A DNA stretch of 64,000 bases from Bog-473 sp052148295 (GTDB lineage: Bacteria; Actinomycetota; Acidimicrobiia; Acidimicrobiales; RAAP-2): positions 11,993 to 75,992 of the forward strand of contig JBKQIP010000172.1 in the NCBI GenBank assembly GCA_052148295.1, given 5' to 3'. The position numbers and the translations under genes were made by a program. Shown here piece by piece: positions 42,576 through 50,364 of the stretch. The stretch's first letter is position 1. Each line of letters starts with the position of its first letter. The notes under the pieces were generated by a model. The model was not told where the DNA came from. It saw only the letters and a program-made list of their open reading frames with translations, and did no database searches.

Positions 42576-43841
42576 GTGGGGGACGTCAATGCCTCGGTCG
42601 CCGTGATCGGAGCGGGAATCGGTGGGTTGGCCACCGCCCTCAGCCTGCACCAGGTCGGAGCCGATGTGGCGGTGTTCGATGCGGTGAGCGAGCTGCATCC
42701 GCTCGGCGTGGGCATCAATCTGCTCCCTCACGCGGTGCGCGAGCTGGATGATCTCGGCCTCCTGCACGAGCTACGGTCCCGATCGGTTGCCCCCGAGCTG
42801 TTGATCTACTGCACGCGTCGAGGGCAGGAGATATGGCGGGAGCCGCGGGGCGCAGCCGCGGGCTATCCGTGGCCGCAATTGTCCATTCATCGAGGGACCC
42901 TCCAGCAGGTGCTGCTGGAGGCCCTGACGGATCGCGTCGGTCCTGACGCGCTCCATCTCGGCCACCGACTGCTTCATATCGACGAGCGACCCTCCGGGCC
43001 GGTTGCCGTGTTCGAGCAGGGGAAGGTCGAGGCCGACCTGGTGGTGGCGGCCGACGGGATCCATAGTGCGGCTCGGGCCCAGTGGTACCCCCACGAAGGC
43101 CCACCGCTGTGGAACGGTTCCCTGATGTGGCGGGGGATCGCCGAGATCGACCCGGTGCTCGACGGGCGGACGTTGGTGTGGGCCGGCACTCCCGCTCAGA
43201 AGTTCGTCGGTTACCCGGTCGCAGACCTGCCGAACGGCAAGCAGGCGTTCAACTTCGTGGCCGAGCTGCGCCGTCCCGGCTCGGATCTCGCCGAGGCAGA
43301 AGACTGGGACCGCACGGGCTCGCTCGCGGACTTTCTCCCGGACTTCGAGCGCTGGACCTTCGACTGGCTCGACGTGCCCGCCATCATCCAGTCCGCGCCG
43401 GCGACGTACCTCTTCCCGATGGTCGATCGCGAGCCGCTGCGCCGATGGACGTTCGGCCGGTCCACCCTCCTCGGTGACGCGGCGCACCCCATGTACCCGA
43501 TCGGCTCGAATGGCGCGTCGCAGGCGGTTCTGGACGCGAGAGTGCTCGCCGGATGCATGCTCCGCCACGCCGGTGACGTCGACGAGGCCCTGGCCCGCTA
43601 TGAGGAGGCCCGGCGTTCGGCCACGGCAGCGATCGTCGCCGCCAACCGTGGCCTCGGACCCGAGCGGCCGATGATGCTCGTGGAACAGCGGGCTCCGGAC
43701 GGATTCGAAGACATATCGGCCGTCATCACAGCAGACGAGATCGCGGAGGTCACCGAAGAGTACCGACGGACGGCCGGGTTCGCCGTCACCGATCTCCGGC
43801 GCAGCGTGTCGTTGCTGACGGAGCCGTACGAGCCGACGTGA
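42576..43841 (+). CDS. FAD-dependent aromatic-ring monooxygenase family protein
   Basis: The 421-residue class A flavoprotein monooxygenase (PHBH/salicylate hydroxylase type) has the Rossmann motif VIGAGIGGLATALSLHQVGA (residues 9-28), the DG motif VVAADGIHSAAR (about 156-167) and the GD motif STLLGDAAHPMYPIGSNGAS (about 295-314). It would hydroxylate an aromatic or similar ring with NAD(P)H and oxygen. The GTG start immediately follows the DUF3237 stop. The next gene is a VOC protein overlapping by four bases. Hydroxylase plus VOC (possible ring-cleavage dioxygenase or isomerase) suggests an aromatic catabolic step. Confidence 0.85.
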   Translation: MGDVNASVAVIGAGIGGLATALSLHQVGADVAVFDAVSELHPLGVGINLLPHAVRELDDLGLLHELRSRSVAPELLIYCTRRGQEIWREPRGAAAGYPWPQLSIHRGTLQQVLLEALTDRVGPDALHLGHRLLHIDERPSGPVAVFEQGKVEADLVVAADGIHSAARAQWYPHEGPPLWNGSLMWRGIAEIDPVLDGRTLVWAGTPAQKFVGYPVADLPNGKQAFNFVAELRRPGSDLAEAEDWDRTGSLADFLPDFERWTFDWLDVPAIIQSAPATYLFPMVDREPLRRWTFGRSTLLGDAAHPMYPIGSNGASQAVLDARVLAGCMLRHAGDVDEALARYEEARRSATAAIVAANRGLGPERPMMLVEQRAPDGFEDISAVITADEIAEVTEEYRRTAGFAVTDLRRSVSLLTEPYEPT

Positions 43842-44293
43842 GAGGAACCGACCAGTTCCACGTCGGCATCGTCGTCGACGACCTCGAGTCGGCACTGGCC
43901 GACCTCACGCAGCTGTTCGGTTACCGGTGGTGCGAGCCGATCTCGGTGTCCACGCCGGTCGTGTTTCCCGCCGGCGACGCCATGGTGGATCTGACGTTCA
44001 CCTATTCGACGACCACGCCCAGGGTGGAGGTGATCCGAAGCGTGCCGGGGACGTTGTGGACGCCGGTGGCCGGGTCAGGGATCCATCACCTCGGTTACTG
44101 GTCCGATGACGTGCCGGGCGACGCAGCCCTCCTGGCGGCACAGGGCTATGCGGCCGAGGCCGCCGGTGCCCAGCCCGGCGGGGACCCCTCCTGGGCCTAC
44201 CACCGCCGCTTCGATGGTCCCCGGATCGAAATCGTGAGCCGGCGGCTGCAGCCCGGTCTCGAGCAGTGGTGGGCCTCGTCGCCCCTTCCGTGA
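43838..44293 (+). CDS. VOC (glyoxalase/bleomycin-resistance/dioxygenase) superfamily protein
   Basis: The 151-residue protein starts at GTG with DQFHVGIVVDDLESALADL, the first metal-ligand strand of VOC proteins (His8), and has GIHHLGYWSDDV (about 83-94) with the second-module His. DGPRIEIVSRR supplies the usual final Glu. It would be a metal-dependent lyase, isomerase or dioxygenase. It overlaps the monooxygenase stop by four bases (GTGA), so it likely works on that enzyme's product. Confidence 0.8.
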   Translation: MRGTDQFHVGIVVDDLESALADLTQLFGYRWCEPISVSTPVVFPAGDAMVDLTFTYSTTTPRVEVIRSVPGTLWTPVAGSGIHHLGYWSDDVPGDAALLAAQGYAAEAAGAQPGGDPSWAYHRRFDGPRIEIVSRRLQPGLEQWWASSPLP

Positions 44294-44294
44294 T

Positions 44295-44310
44295 GCGCCG
44301 CCCGCGGCGC
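44295..44310. terminator. GC hairpin between convergent VOC and livF genes
   Basis: GCGCCG (44295-44300) pairs with CGGCGC (44305-44310) over a four-base loop two bases after the VOC stop. A second stem-like CCGGC/GCCGG pair follows within 20 bases. No U-tract is present. The 87-bp gap between convergent ends makes a bidirectional terminator plausible. Confidence 0.4.
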
Positions 44311-44380
44311 CCGTCCGGCGGGCCGGCGCACGCGGCTCATGACGACGAACGGGTAGAGGAAGGCCGGGATCGCCGTCGTG

Positions 44381-45115
44381 TCACGCCGTGGCGGAAGCGG
44401 GGAGGTCGGTTTCGCCGAGGTAGCGGTCGATGATCTCGGGCCCGGCCTCGGAGGCCGACCCGGACCAGCCCACCCGGCCGCGGGTGAGGATGACACACCG
44501 GTCGGCCAGGGACAAGGCCCGGTGCACGAATTGTTCGCTCAGCACGATCGTGATGCCGGACGTGCGGGCCTCGTCGAGAGAACGAAAGACCGATTCGACG
44601 ACCAGCGGCGCCAAGCCCAGGGACATCTCGTCGGCAATGATGAGCTTGGGGGGCACCGCCAGGGCCCGGGCCAGTGCCAGCATCTGCTGCTCGCCGCCCG
44701 AGAGGCTTCCGGCCCGCTGGGTCCGGCGGTCGCCGAGGACCGGGAACATGTCCATCGCCCGAGCAATGGCGCCGGCCCGCGCCCCTCGCTTCTCCTGGGC
44801 GACGGCCATCCGCAGGTTGTCGATGATCGTGAGGCCCGGAAAGATCCCACGCCCCTCGGGGATGTAGGTCAGCCCGAGCTTGCGGATGCGATGCGGGGGC
44901 TCACCGGTGATGTCCTGGCCGGCGAAGTGGATCCGCCCACCCGACGGCGGGACCAGTCCCGAGATGCTGCGCGCCAGGGTGCTCTTCCCGGCGCCGTTGG
45001 CGCCGAGAACCGCGAGCACCGATCCCGCCGCCACTTCGGTCGAGATCCCGAAGAGCGCCTGGGAGGGCCCGTAACACACCTCGAGGTCCTCGACCGACAG
45101 GATGGGCTCGCTCAT
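44381..45115 (-). CDS. livF: Branched-chain-amino-acid-type ABC transporter ATPase LivF
   Basis: The 244-residue ATPase has Walker A GANGAGKST (about 38-46), a Q-loop region YIPEGRGIFPGLT characteristic of LivF, the signature LSGGEQQML (about 137-145) and Walker B LIIADEMSLGLAP. An H-loop equivalent lies in VLSEQFVHRAL, where Glu-Gln replaces the usual position of His, as in other LivF proteins. It is the third gene of a leftward liv operon, overlapping livG by four bases. Confidence 0.92.
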   Translation of the reverse strand: MSEPILSVEDLEVCYGPSQALFGISTEVAAGSVLAVLGANGAGKSTLARSISGLVPPSGGRIHFAGQDITGEPPHRIRKLGLTYIPEGRGIFPGLTIIDNLRMAVAQEKRGARAGAIARAMDMFPVLGDRRTQRAGSLSGGEQQMLALARALAVPPKLIIADEMSLGLAPLVVESVFRSLDEARTSGITIVLSEQFVHRALSLADRCVILTRGRVGWSGSASEAGPEIIDRYLGETDLPASATA

Positions 45116-45972
45116 TGATCACCGGTGCCGTGGGCCGGGATCGAAGCCACCGGTGGTCTCGGCCCCACCGGCTCCTCGTCGCCCAAATAGGCGGCGCGAA
45201 CGGCGGGATCGTTGCGGATCTCCTCGGGGCTGCCGGCGGCGATGAGCTTGCCGAAGTCGAGGACGAAGATCTGACTCGAGAGGGCAAGGACCGCCCCGAC
45301 GTCGTGCTCCACCAGGAGCAGCGACACGTCGCGTCCGGACCGCTCGACGACGGTGCGGAAGACGGCGAGCAGGTTTTCCGAGGCCTTCATGTCGAGTCCC
45401 GAGAGCGGTTCGTCGAGCAGGATCACGTGCGGATCGCTGGCCAGGGCCCGCCCCACCTCCACCAGGCGGCTGACGCCCAGCGGCAACGCAGCCACCGGGG
45501 CCCTGGCCACCCGGGTCAGGTTGAGCAACTCGAGCAGGCCGTCGACCCGCTCATGCTCGGCTCGGGAGGGGGGGAGGAGCGAGCGGGGATCGATCATGTC
45601 GCTCCAGAGCCGACGCCGCGCCACGCGGACTCGATGGGCCAGAACGAGGTGCTCACGCACGGTCAACCCCAGGAACAGCTCGGGCTGCTGGAAGGTCCGG
45701 GCCATCCCCCGTCGGGCGCGTTCTTGGGGGCTGGCTGCGGTGACCTCCTCGCCACGGAGCCATACCCGACCGGACGCGGCACGCTGGAGCCCCGAGAGGA
45801 CACCGAGCATGGTGGTCTTCCCGGCGCCGTTGGGCCCGACCAGCCCCGCGATGATCCCTGGGGGGACATCGAGGCTGACGTCCGAGAGGGCGATCAACCC
45901 CCCGAAGCGGACGGTGATGCCGCGTGCGGACAGCGCCGTCTCGGCCACGTCGTCAGGCCGGGCTTCGCTCAC
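45112..45972 (-). CDS. livG: Branched-chain-amino-acid-type ABC transporter ATPase LivG
   Basis: The 286-residue ATPase has Walker A GPNGAGKTT (about 46-54), MARTFQQPELFLGLTVREHLV (LivG-type Q-loop), VILLDEPLSGLD (Walker B), LLVEHDVGAVLAL with the switch His, and a C-terminal IRNDPAVRAAYLGDEE. The signature is LPLGVSRLVEVGRA, with LG rather than SGG. It overlaps the LivHM gene and livF by four bases each, so the three are translationally coupled. Confidence 0.92.
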   Translation of the reverse strand: MSEARPDDVAETALSARGITVRFGGLIALSDVSLDVPPGIIAGLVGPNGAGKTTMLGVLSGLQRAASGRVWLRGEEVTAASPQERARRGMARTFQQPELFLGLTVREHLVLAHRVRVARRRLWSDMIDPRSLLPPSRAEHERVDGLLELLNLTRVARAPVAALPLGVSRLVEVGRALASDPHVILLDEPLSGLDMKASENLLAVFRTVVERSGRDVSLLLVEHDVGAVLALSSQIFVLDFGKLIAAGSPEEIRNDPAVRAAYLGDEEPVGPRPPVASIPAHGTGDQ

Positions 45973-48026
45973 GGGACGTTCTCCACCACCCGCGTGCCCT
46001 CGTGCGGACCTCGGCGCCCACGCGTCGGGTTTTCGACGGCGGTGTCATCCGCCGCGGTGGAGCCTGCCGAGAGCGCGTCGAAAACCAACGGCGCCGGTTG
46101 CCGATCGGCCAGGCGCAACAGCCAGCGCCGGAGCTGACGGCTCTGCTCGGCCAGGGTGCCGTCGGGGTAGCGTGCCGCCGCGATGGCGCCGAGGCCGAAG
46201 AGGATGGGCAGGGCGTTGCCGGTCCAGGCCGGGAAGTAGGCCTGGGCGAGCGCGGGCAGCATCACGAAGGAGATCCCGGCGATCATGGCCGCCGCGGTGG
46301 AACGGATGCCGATGGTGACGAGCACGGCCAGCCACACGACCCCCACGAAGGTGTCGAATTCACTCGGCACGACGCTGGTCTGCGCCAGGGCCAGGAGGCC
46401 CCCGCCGATGCCCGCCACCAGCGCGGCCAGCGTGGCCACGATCACCTTCATCTGCACCACGCTGATGGCTGACATCTTGGCGCCCGGTTCACTCCAGCGC
46501 ACGGCGTTCATGGCCATCCCACTGGTCGACCGGCGGAAGTTGACGATGAACAGCGCCAGGATGATGAAGGCCACCAGGCACAGGTAGGCGAAGGCCCGGT
46601 CGGAGGAGGCGAAGCCGGGGCGATCGAGATTCAGTCCCAGCCCCTGGTTCACGAAGCTCGGCAGGGTGAAGACCAGGTTCTCGATCAACAGCCCGAACGT
46701 CAGCGTGACGAGTGCGACGTAGAGATCGCCGAGGCGGATGCTCAGCAGGCCGACGACGAGACCCGCAGCGGCCGCGACCACACCGCCGGCCAGGACGGCG
46801 GCCAGGACGGGCCAGCCGTGGTTGTCGGCCAGCTGGGCGGTGGTCAACGCGCCCATCCCGGCAAAGGTGATCTGGCAGAGCCAGAGCATGCCGCCCTCAC
46901 CGGTCACCAGGGTCCACGAGAGGTAGATCACGGCAAAGGCGAAGGCCTGGGCCATCAGACCGATCCAATAGCCCTCCACGATGAGAGGAAGGGCGGCCGC
47001 CGCCGCGATGAGCAGGAGCGGACCGGCGTACTTGCTGATCAGTCCGAGCGACCCCGTCTCGAGCGCATTGGACGTCGATCCGGCGAGCTTGCTCTCCCCT
47101 TGGGGAGTGATGGCCCGGTCGAGCGCTCCCCCCACGCCTTCCACCTCGTCGACGCGCCGGTACCGCACGAGGTTGTAGAGCAGCACCACCGCGATGACGA
47201 TGAAGGGCACGGCGTCGATGAACTCGGTCGTCCAATTGCTGTTGGGCGGCAGGTACCTCTCGATGAGCGAGGTGGCGACGCCCATGAGGAGCCCGACCCC
47301 CACCGCGATGGGCAGGCTGCGCAGTTTCGCCGCCACGACGGCGGCGAACGCGGCGGCGATCAGCAGGGTGAAGTTGTCGGGGTCGAGGCCGATGATGGGG
47401 GCCGCCAGCACGCCGGTCAATCCGGCGAAGAAGGTGCTGACGGCCCACACACCGACCGAGACGGCCGCGGGGTTCGTGCCCGAGAGATCGGTCATGGCCG
47501 GCGAGTCGACCATGGCCCGCACCTTGAGGCCGACCTCGGTGTAACGCAACACGACGGCGCCCACGACCACCGTCGCCACCACACAGACGTAGACGATGAT
47601 CTGGTCCATCGTCACCGGCACCCCGAGGAAGTGGAAGACCCGCACGGGCTCGGGCGCCAGACCGGGCGCACTGACGATGGCCTGATCACCGAAGATCACG
47701 ACGGCCAACGAAGGAAGCGCGACCAACAGTCCCACCGTCGCCACGACTTTGATCAGTGGCGAGGAGAACCGGAGGAAGCGGAAGAGTACGGCGTACAAGA
47801 AGACCCCGAGCGCCGGTGCGGCGAGCCCGATGGAGACCACTGCGGCGGGGAGGATGGACCAGTTCTGCTGGGTGTGGAGGAAGTAGTAGAAGCGGGCGAT
47901 GAAGAAGGCGAGTGCGCCGAAGGCGAAGTTCAAGATGCCCGATGAGACGTAGGTGATGACCAGACCGGCGGACGCAATGGCGTAGATCCCCCCGAGCACC
48001 AGTCCTGCGATCACGAATTGGAGCAT
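45969..48026 (-). CDS. LivH-LivM fused permease of ABC transporter
   Basis: The 685-residue protein joins two permease modules. Residues about 1-295 are LivH-like (GGIYAIASAGLVITYVSSGILNFAFGA near the N-terminus is split here as GGIYAIASAGLVITY and SGILNFAFG). After a 40-residue hydrophilic linker, residues about 335-640 are LivM-like (CQITFAGMGALTTAQLA, SIRLGDLYVALVTLTFGLL). The C-terminal 40 residues are a disordered charged tail. The ATG at 48026 has a GGAAGGGGGG site. No binding-protein gene adjoins this operon, so it must use one encoded elsewhere, perhaps at 33348. Location beside a TetR gene hints at its control. Confidence 0.88.
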   Translation of the reverse strand: MLQFVIAGLVLGGIYAIASAGLVITYVSSGILNFAFGALAFFIARFYYFLHTQQNWSILPAAVVSIGLAAPALGVFLYAVLFRFLRFSSPLIKVVATVGLLVALPSLAVVIFGDQAIVSAPGLAPEPVRVFHFLGVPVTMDQIIVYVCVVATVVVGAVVLRYTEVGLKVRAMVDSPAMTDLSGTNPAAVSVGVWAVSTFFAGLTGVLAAPIIGLDPDNFTLLIAAAFAAVVAAKLRSLPIAVGVGLLMGVATSLIERYLPPNSNWTTEFIDAVPFIVIAVVLLYNLVRYRRVDEVEGVGGALDRAITPQGESKLAGSTSNALETGSLGLISKYAGPLLLIAAAAALPLIVEGYWIGLMAQAFAFAVIYLSWTLVTGEGGMLWLCQITFAGMGALTTAQLADNHGWPVLAAVLAGGVVAAAAGLVVGLLSIRLGDLYVALVTLTFGLLIENLVFTLPSFVNQGLGLNLDRPGFASSDRAFAYLCLVAFIILALFIVNFRRSTSGMAMNAVRWSEPGAKMSAISVVQMKVIVATLAALVAGIGGGLLALAQTSVVPSEFDTFVGVVWLAVLVTIGIRSTAAAMIAGISFVMLPALAQAYFPAWTGNALPILFGLGAIAAARYPDGTLAEQSRQLRRWLLRLADRQPAPLVFDALSAGSTAADDTAVENPTRGRRGPHEGTRVVENVP

Positions 48027-48127
48027 CTGGCGCCCCCCTTCCTGCGTGGCCGCGCTTGCCGAGTTCGAGAGCGTCTCTGCACCACGTGTGCTCGCGCCGA
48101 TGCTAGGGCCGGCGAGAATCGCAATGC

Positions 48128-48147
48128 AAGTGAGTACCCATTTACTT
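48128..48147. promoter_or_regulatory. Imperfect palindrome upstream of the liv operon
   Basis: AAGTGAGT (48128-48135) and ATTTACTT (48140-48147) form an inverted repeat with six of eight pairs, about 100 bp before the LivHM start. The size fits a TetR-family operator. TTACTTA within it recurs at 49030-49036, upstream of the adjacent tetR gene. The 222-bp gap 48027-48248 has no other feature seen. Confidence 0.4.
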
Positions 48148-48248
48148 ATCGGCGGAGCGGGAGGGCGCCGGGATGGGTCCCGGCGGCTTCGGCGGTAGCG
48201 GGACGACGGGCGGGCCGGCCGGAGGAGCCACCCGGCGACTCGATCCGC

Positions 48249-48947
48249 TCATGTGGTTTTCGATGGGCGCGTGGGACGTCGGCGCGCCGGTTGGAGCGTG
48301 GAGAAGAATCCGTCGAAGAAGTCCCGACTGGCCAGGGCGATGGCTCGCTCACTGTCGAATCCGTCGTTGTAATGGCGTTCCAGCGCGAAGATGAGGGCGA
48401 CTCCCATGACGGCGCGGGCCGAGATGTCTGGCGATTCCAGCTGCAGACCGTGCCGACCAGCGACCTCCCGCCACGCGTCGGCCAGCCGGTCCAACGCGAC
48501 GACGAAGTTCCTCTTGTAGAAGGTACGGGCCGTGCGTGGGTCGCCGAAGAGCACCAGCCCGAGGAGGGGCAGCACCTCCTCGAGGGTCGAGACGAGTTCG
48601 TGGTAGGTATCGGACAGCGATTGTCGCTGACGGTCCGACGTGAGGGGTTCGTCGCGATCGGCCACGAGAGACGCATCCACCAGCCGGTCCATCGCCTGGC
48701 TGAGGGGCTCGACGATGGCCTCCGCGAACAGCTGATCCTTGCTCTCGAAGTGGCGATAGATCACCGCCTCGCTGATGCCACCATGCGCAGCGATGGTCCG
48801 AATGGTCGTGCCGTTCATGTCGCCGGTTTCGGTGAACGCACGTCTCGCCGCCTTGAGGATGGAACTTCGCCGAGCCTCCGCCGAGAGCCGCCGACGAGCC
48901 GGCGGCGCAGCCTTCTTCGTGTTCGCGCCATGTGCTCGCTCAGCCAT
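48249..48947 (-). CDS. TetR family transcriptional regulator
   Basis: This 232-residue protein has the TetR HTH at about residues 27-75: SILKAARRAFTETGDMNGTT, IRTIAAHGGISEAVIYRHFE and SKDQLFAEAIV. The C-terminal domain, about 80-215, is helical and of unknown ligand. A basic 20-residue N-tail and a polar C-tail flank it. It lies upstream of the liv operon on the same strand with 222 bp between. Shared TTACTTA sites suggest it regulates itself and the transporter. Confidence 0.88.
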   Translation of the reverse strand: MAERAHGANTKKAAPPARRRLSAEARRSSILKAARRAFTETGDMNGTTIRTIAAHGGISEAVIYRHFESKDQLFAEAIVEPLSQAMDRLVDASLVADRDEPLTSDRQRQSLSDTYHELVSTLEEVLPLLGLVLFGDPRTARTFYKRNFVVALDRLADAWREVAGRHGLQLESPDISARAVMGVALIFALERHYNDGFDSERAIALASRDFFDGFFSTLQPARRRPTRPSKTT

Positions 48948-49028
48948 GGTCCTCCCGGTCCCTCGTGACAGCCTGAGGCAACGTGTGCTGGCGGCGCTCC
49001 CCGAAGCCTTCGAACAAGCGATCGCTCA

Positions 49029-49038
49029 GTTACTTAAC
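49029..49038. promoter_or_regulatory. Possible TetR operator upstream of tetR
   Basis: GTTACTTAAC (49029-49038) lies 82 bp upstream of the tetR start and shares TTACTTA with the palindrome in front of the liv operon. The 518-bp gap 48948-49465 between this regulator and the crotonase-fold gene also has the 10-bp repeats listed separately and an SD (GAAAGGGG) at its end; nothing else was recognised. Confidence 0.35.
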
Positions 49039-49227
49039 CATAGGCGGAGGGCCCGCGTCCACGACAGGGCGAGACGGCGCGCGAGCACGAGTGCCTCGCC
49101 CCTGGGGAGAGCCCTCGGGCGCCCGGGCCTCTTCGTGCCTCCCCGCGCCTCCGACGGGCTCCCTCATCGGATCTCAAGAGTTCGGGACGCGCGGTTCTCG
49201 CTTGGTCCGTGAGCCGCGGGGCGGCGC

Positions 49228-49257
49228 CGTCGACCGACGTCGACCGACGTCGACCGA
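49228..49257. repeat. Three tandem copies of a 10-bp unit
   Basis: CGTCGACCGA is repeated three times without a mismatch between the tetR and crotonase-fold genes. Each unit contains GTCGAC, a palindrome. It may be a simple slippage repeat or a phased protein-binding array with helical-turn spacing. Confidence 0.7.
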
Positions 49258-49465
49258 CTCGACCGCCGATACGTGGACTCAGCGCGCGCCGCGCCGCCTC
49301 GGTCCTCGCGCCGCCCCGCTCGGCGCTGCAGCGTCACACGAGTTCTGCCTCCGCGAAGGCTTGCGGGCGGCGCTCCAGACCATCGGGGTCGTCGGAGCCG
49401 CAGGTAGTGTGGACCAGCGCCGAGTGATGGGCGGCGAGGTGGCGTCGCATCGAAAGGGGTCTGCC

Positions 49466-50290
49466 ATGGACGGGTTGGAAACGCTCCTCTACGAGGAGAG
49501 GGAGGGTGTGGCCGTGGTCACCCTCAACCGGCCTGAAGTGCACAATGCCTTCAACATGGCGATGCAGGAAGAGCTGCAGCATGTCTGGAGGTCATTGCGC
49601 ACGAACGAGGACGTTCGCGTCGTCGTGCTGACGGGTGCCGGCGAGAAGGCATTCTGCACCGGCATCGACCGGGAGGAGACGATCCAAGAGGGCTATCTCG
49701 AGAAGCGGAACCCGCGGGCGACCAGCGGACGGGTGTCGACGCCGTTCATGTACAACGATCCGGGATCGAACATCAACCCGAAGGCAAACGACCTGTGGAA
49801 GCCGGTGATCGCGGCGGTCAACGGCATGGCGTGCGGTGGCGCCCTCTACATGCTCGGCGAGGCCGACATCATCATCGCCGCGGAGCACGCCACCTTCTTC
49901 GATCCACACGTGAGCTACGGAATGGTGGCAGGCTTCGAATCGTTGCACCTGTTGCAGAAGCTTCCGCTGGGCGAGACCTTGCGAGTGGCCCTGCTCGGTG
50001 CCCACGAGCGGATGTCGGTGACGCGTGCATACCAGCTTGGGCTGGTCTCCGAGGTGGTCCCGGCAGCGGAGCTCCTCGAGCGGGCGCTCTGGATCGCGTC
50101 GGCCATCGCCGAGTCGCCCGTCCTGGCGGTGCAGGGCACGATGAGGGCGGTGTGGATGGCGCATGAGCTCTCGCGTCGGGAGGCATTGCGGGAGGTGTCG
50201 AGCCTCGTCTCGCTCGGCACCGCGTACGACAACATCGCGGAGGGCGAGCAATCGTTCAAGTCGGGCCGCCCCGAATGGAGGCTCCGCTGA
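49466..50290 (+). CDS. Enoyl-CoA hydratase/isomerase family protein
   Basis: The 274-residue crotonase-fold protein starts MDGLETLLYEEREGVAVVTL behind GAAAGGGG. Oxyanion-hole segments are FCTGIDREE (about 62-70) and NGMACGGALYMLGEAD. As in the protein at 4149, both glutamates of classical hydratase are missing: Tyr at the first position and DPH in place of QPE. A 25-residue insertion rich in Asn and Pro (RNPRATSGRVSTPFMYNDPG region) follows the first motif. The reaction is uncertain: isomerase, hydrolase or C-C hydrolase are possible. It precedes an amidohydrolase with its own promoter. Confidence 0.8.
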   Translation: MDGLETLLYEEREGVAVVTLNRPEVHNAFNMAMQEELQHVWRSLRTNEDVRVVVLTGAGEKAFCTGIDREETIQEGYLEKRNPRATSGRVSTPFMYNDPGSNINPKANDLWKPVIAAVNGMACGGALYMLGEADIIIAAEHATFFDPHVSYGMVAGFESLHLLQKLPLGETLRVALLGAHERMSVTRAYQLGLVSEVVPAAELLERALWIASAIAESPVLAVQGTMRAVWMAHELSRREALREVSSLVSLGTAYDNIAEGEQSFKSGRPEWRLR

Positions 50291-50316
50291 GGCCATCCCC
50301 GGGCGCTCCATCCAGG

Positions 50317-50324
50317 TATAAGAT
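50317..50324 (+). promoter_or_regulatory. -10 region of the amidohydrolase gene
   Basis: TATAAGAT lies in a conspicuous AT-rich patch (50314-50340) 40 bp before the ATG at 50365, which has a GGAGGA site. It contains both TATAAG and TAAGAT as -10 options. No -35 match is clear. Confidence 0.45.
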
Positions 50325-50364
50325 TATTTCGCTATTTTGAGAGGACCATTCTCCGGAGGATCCC

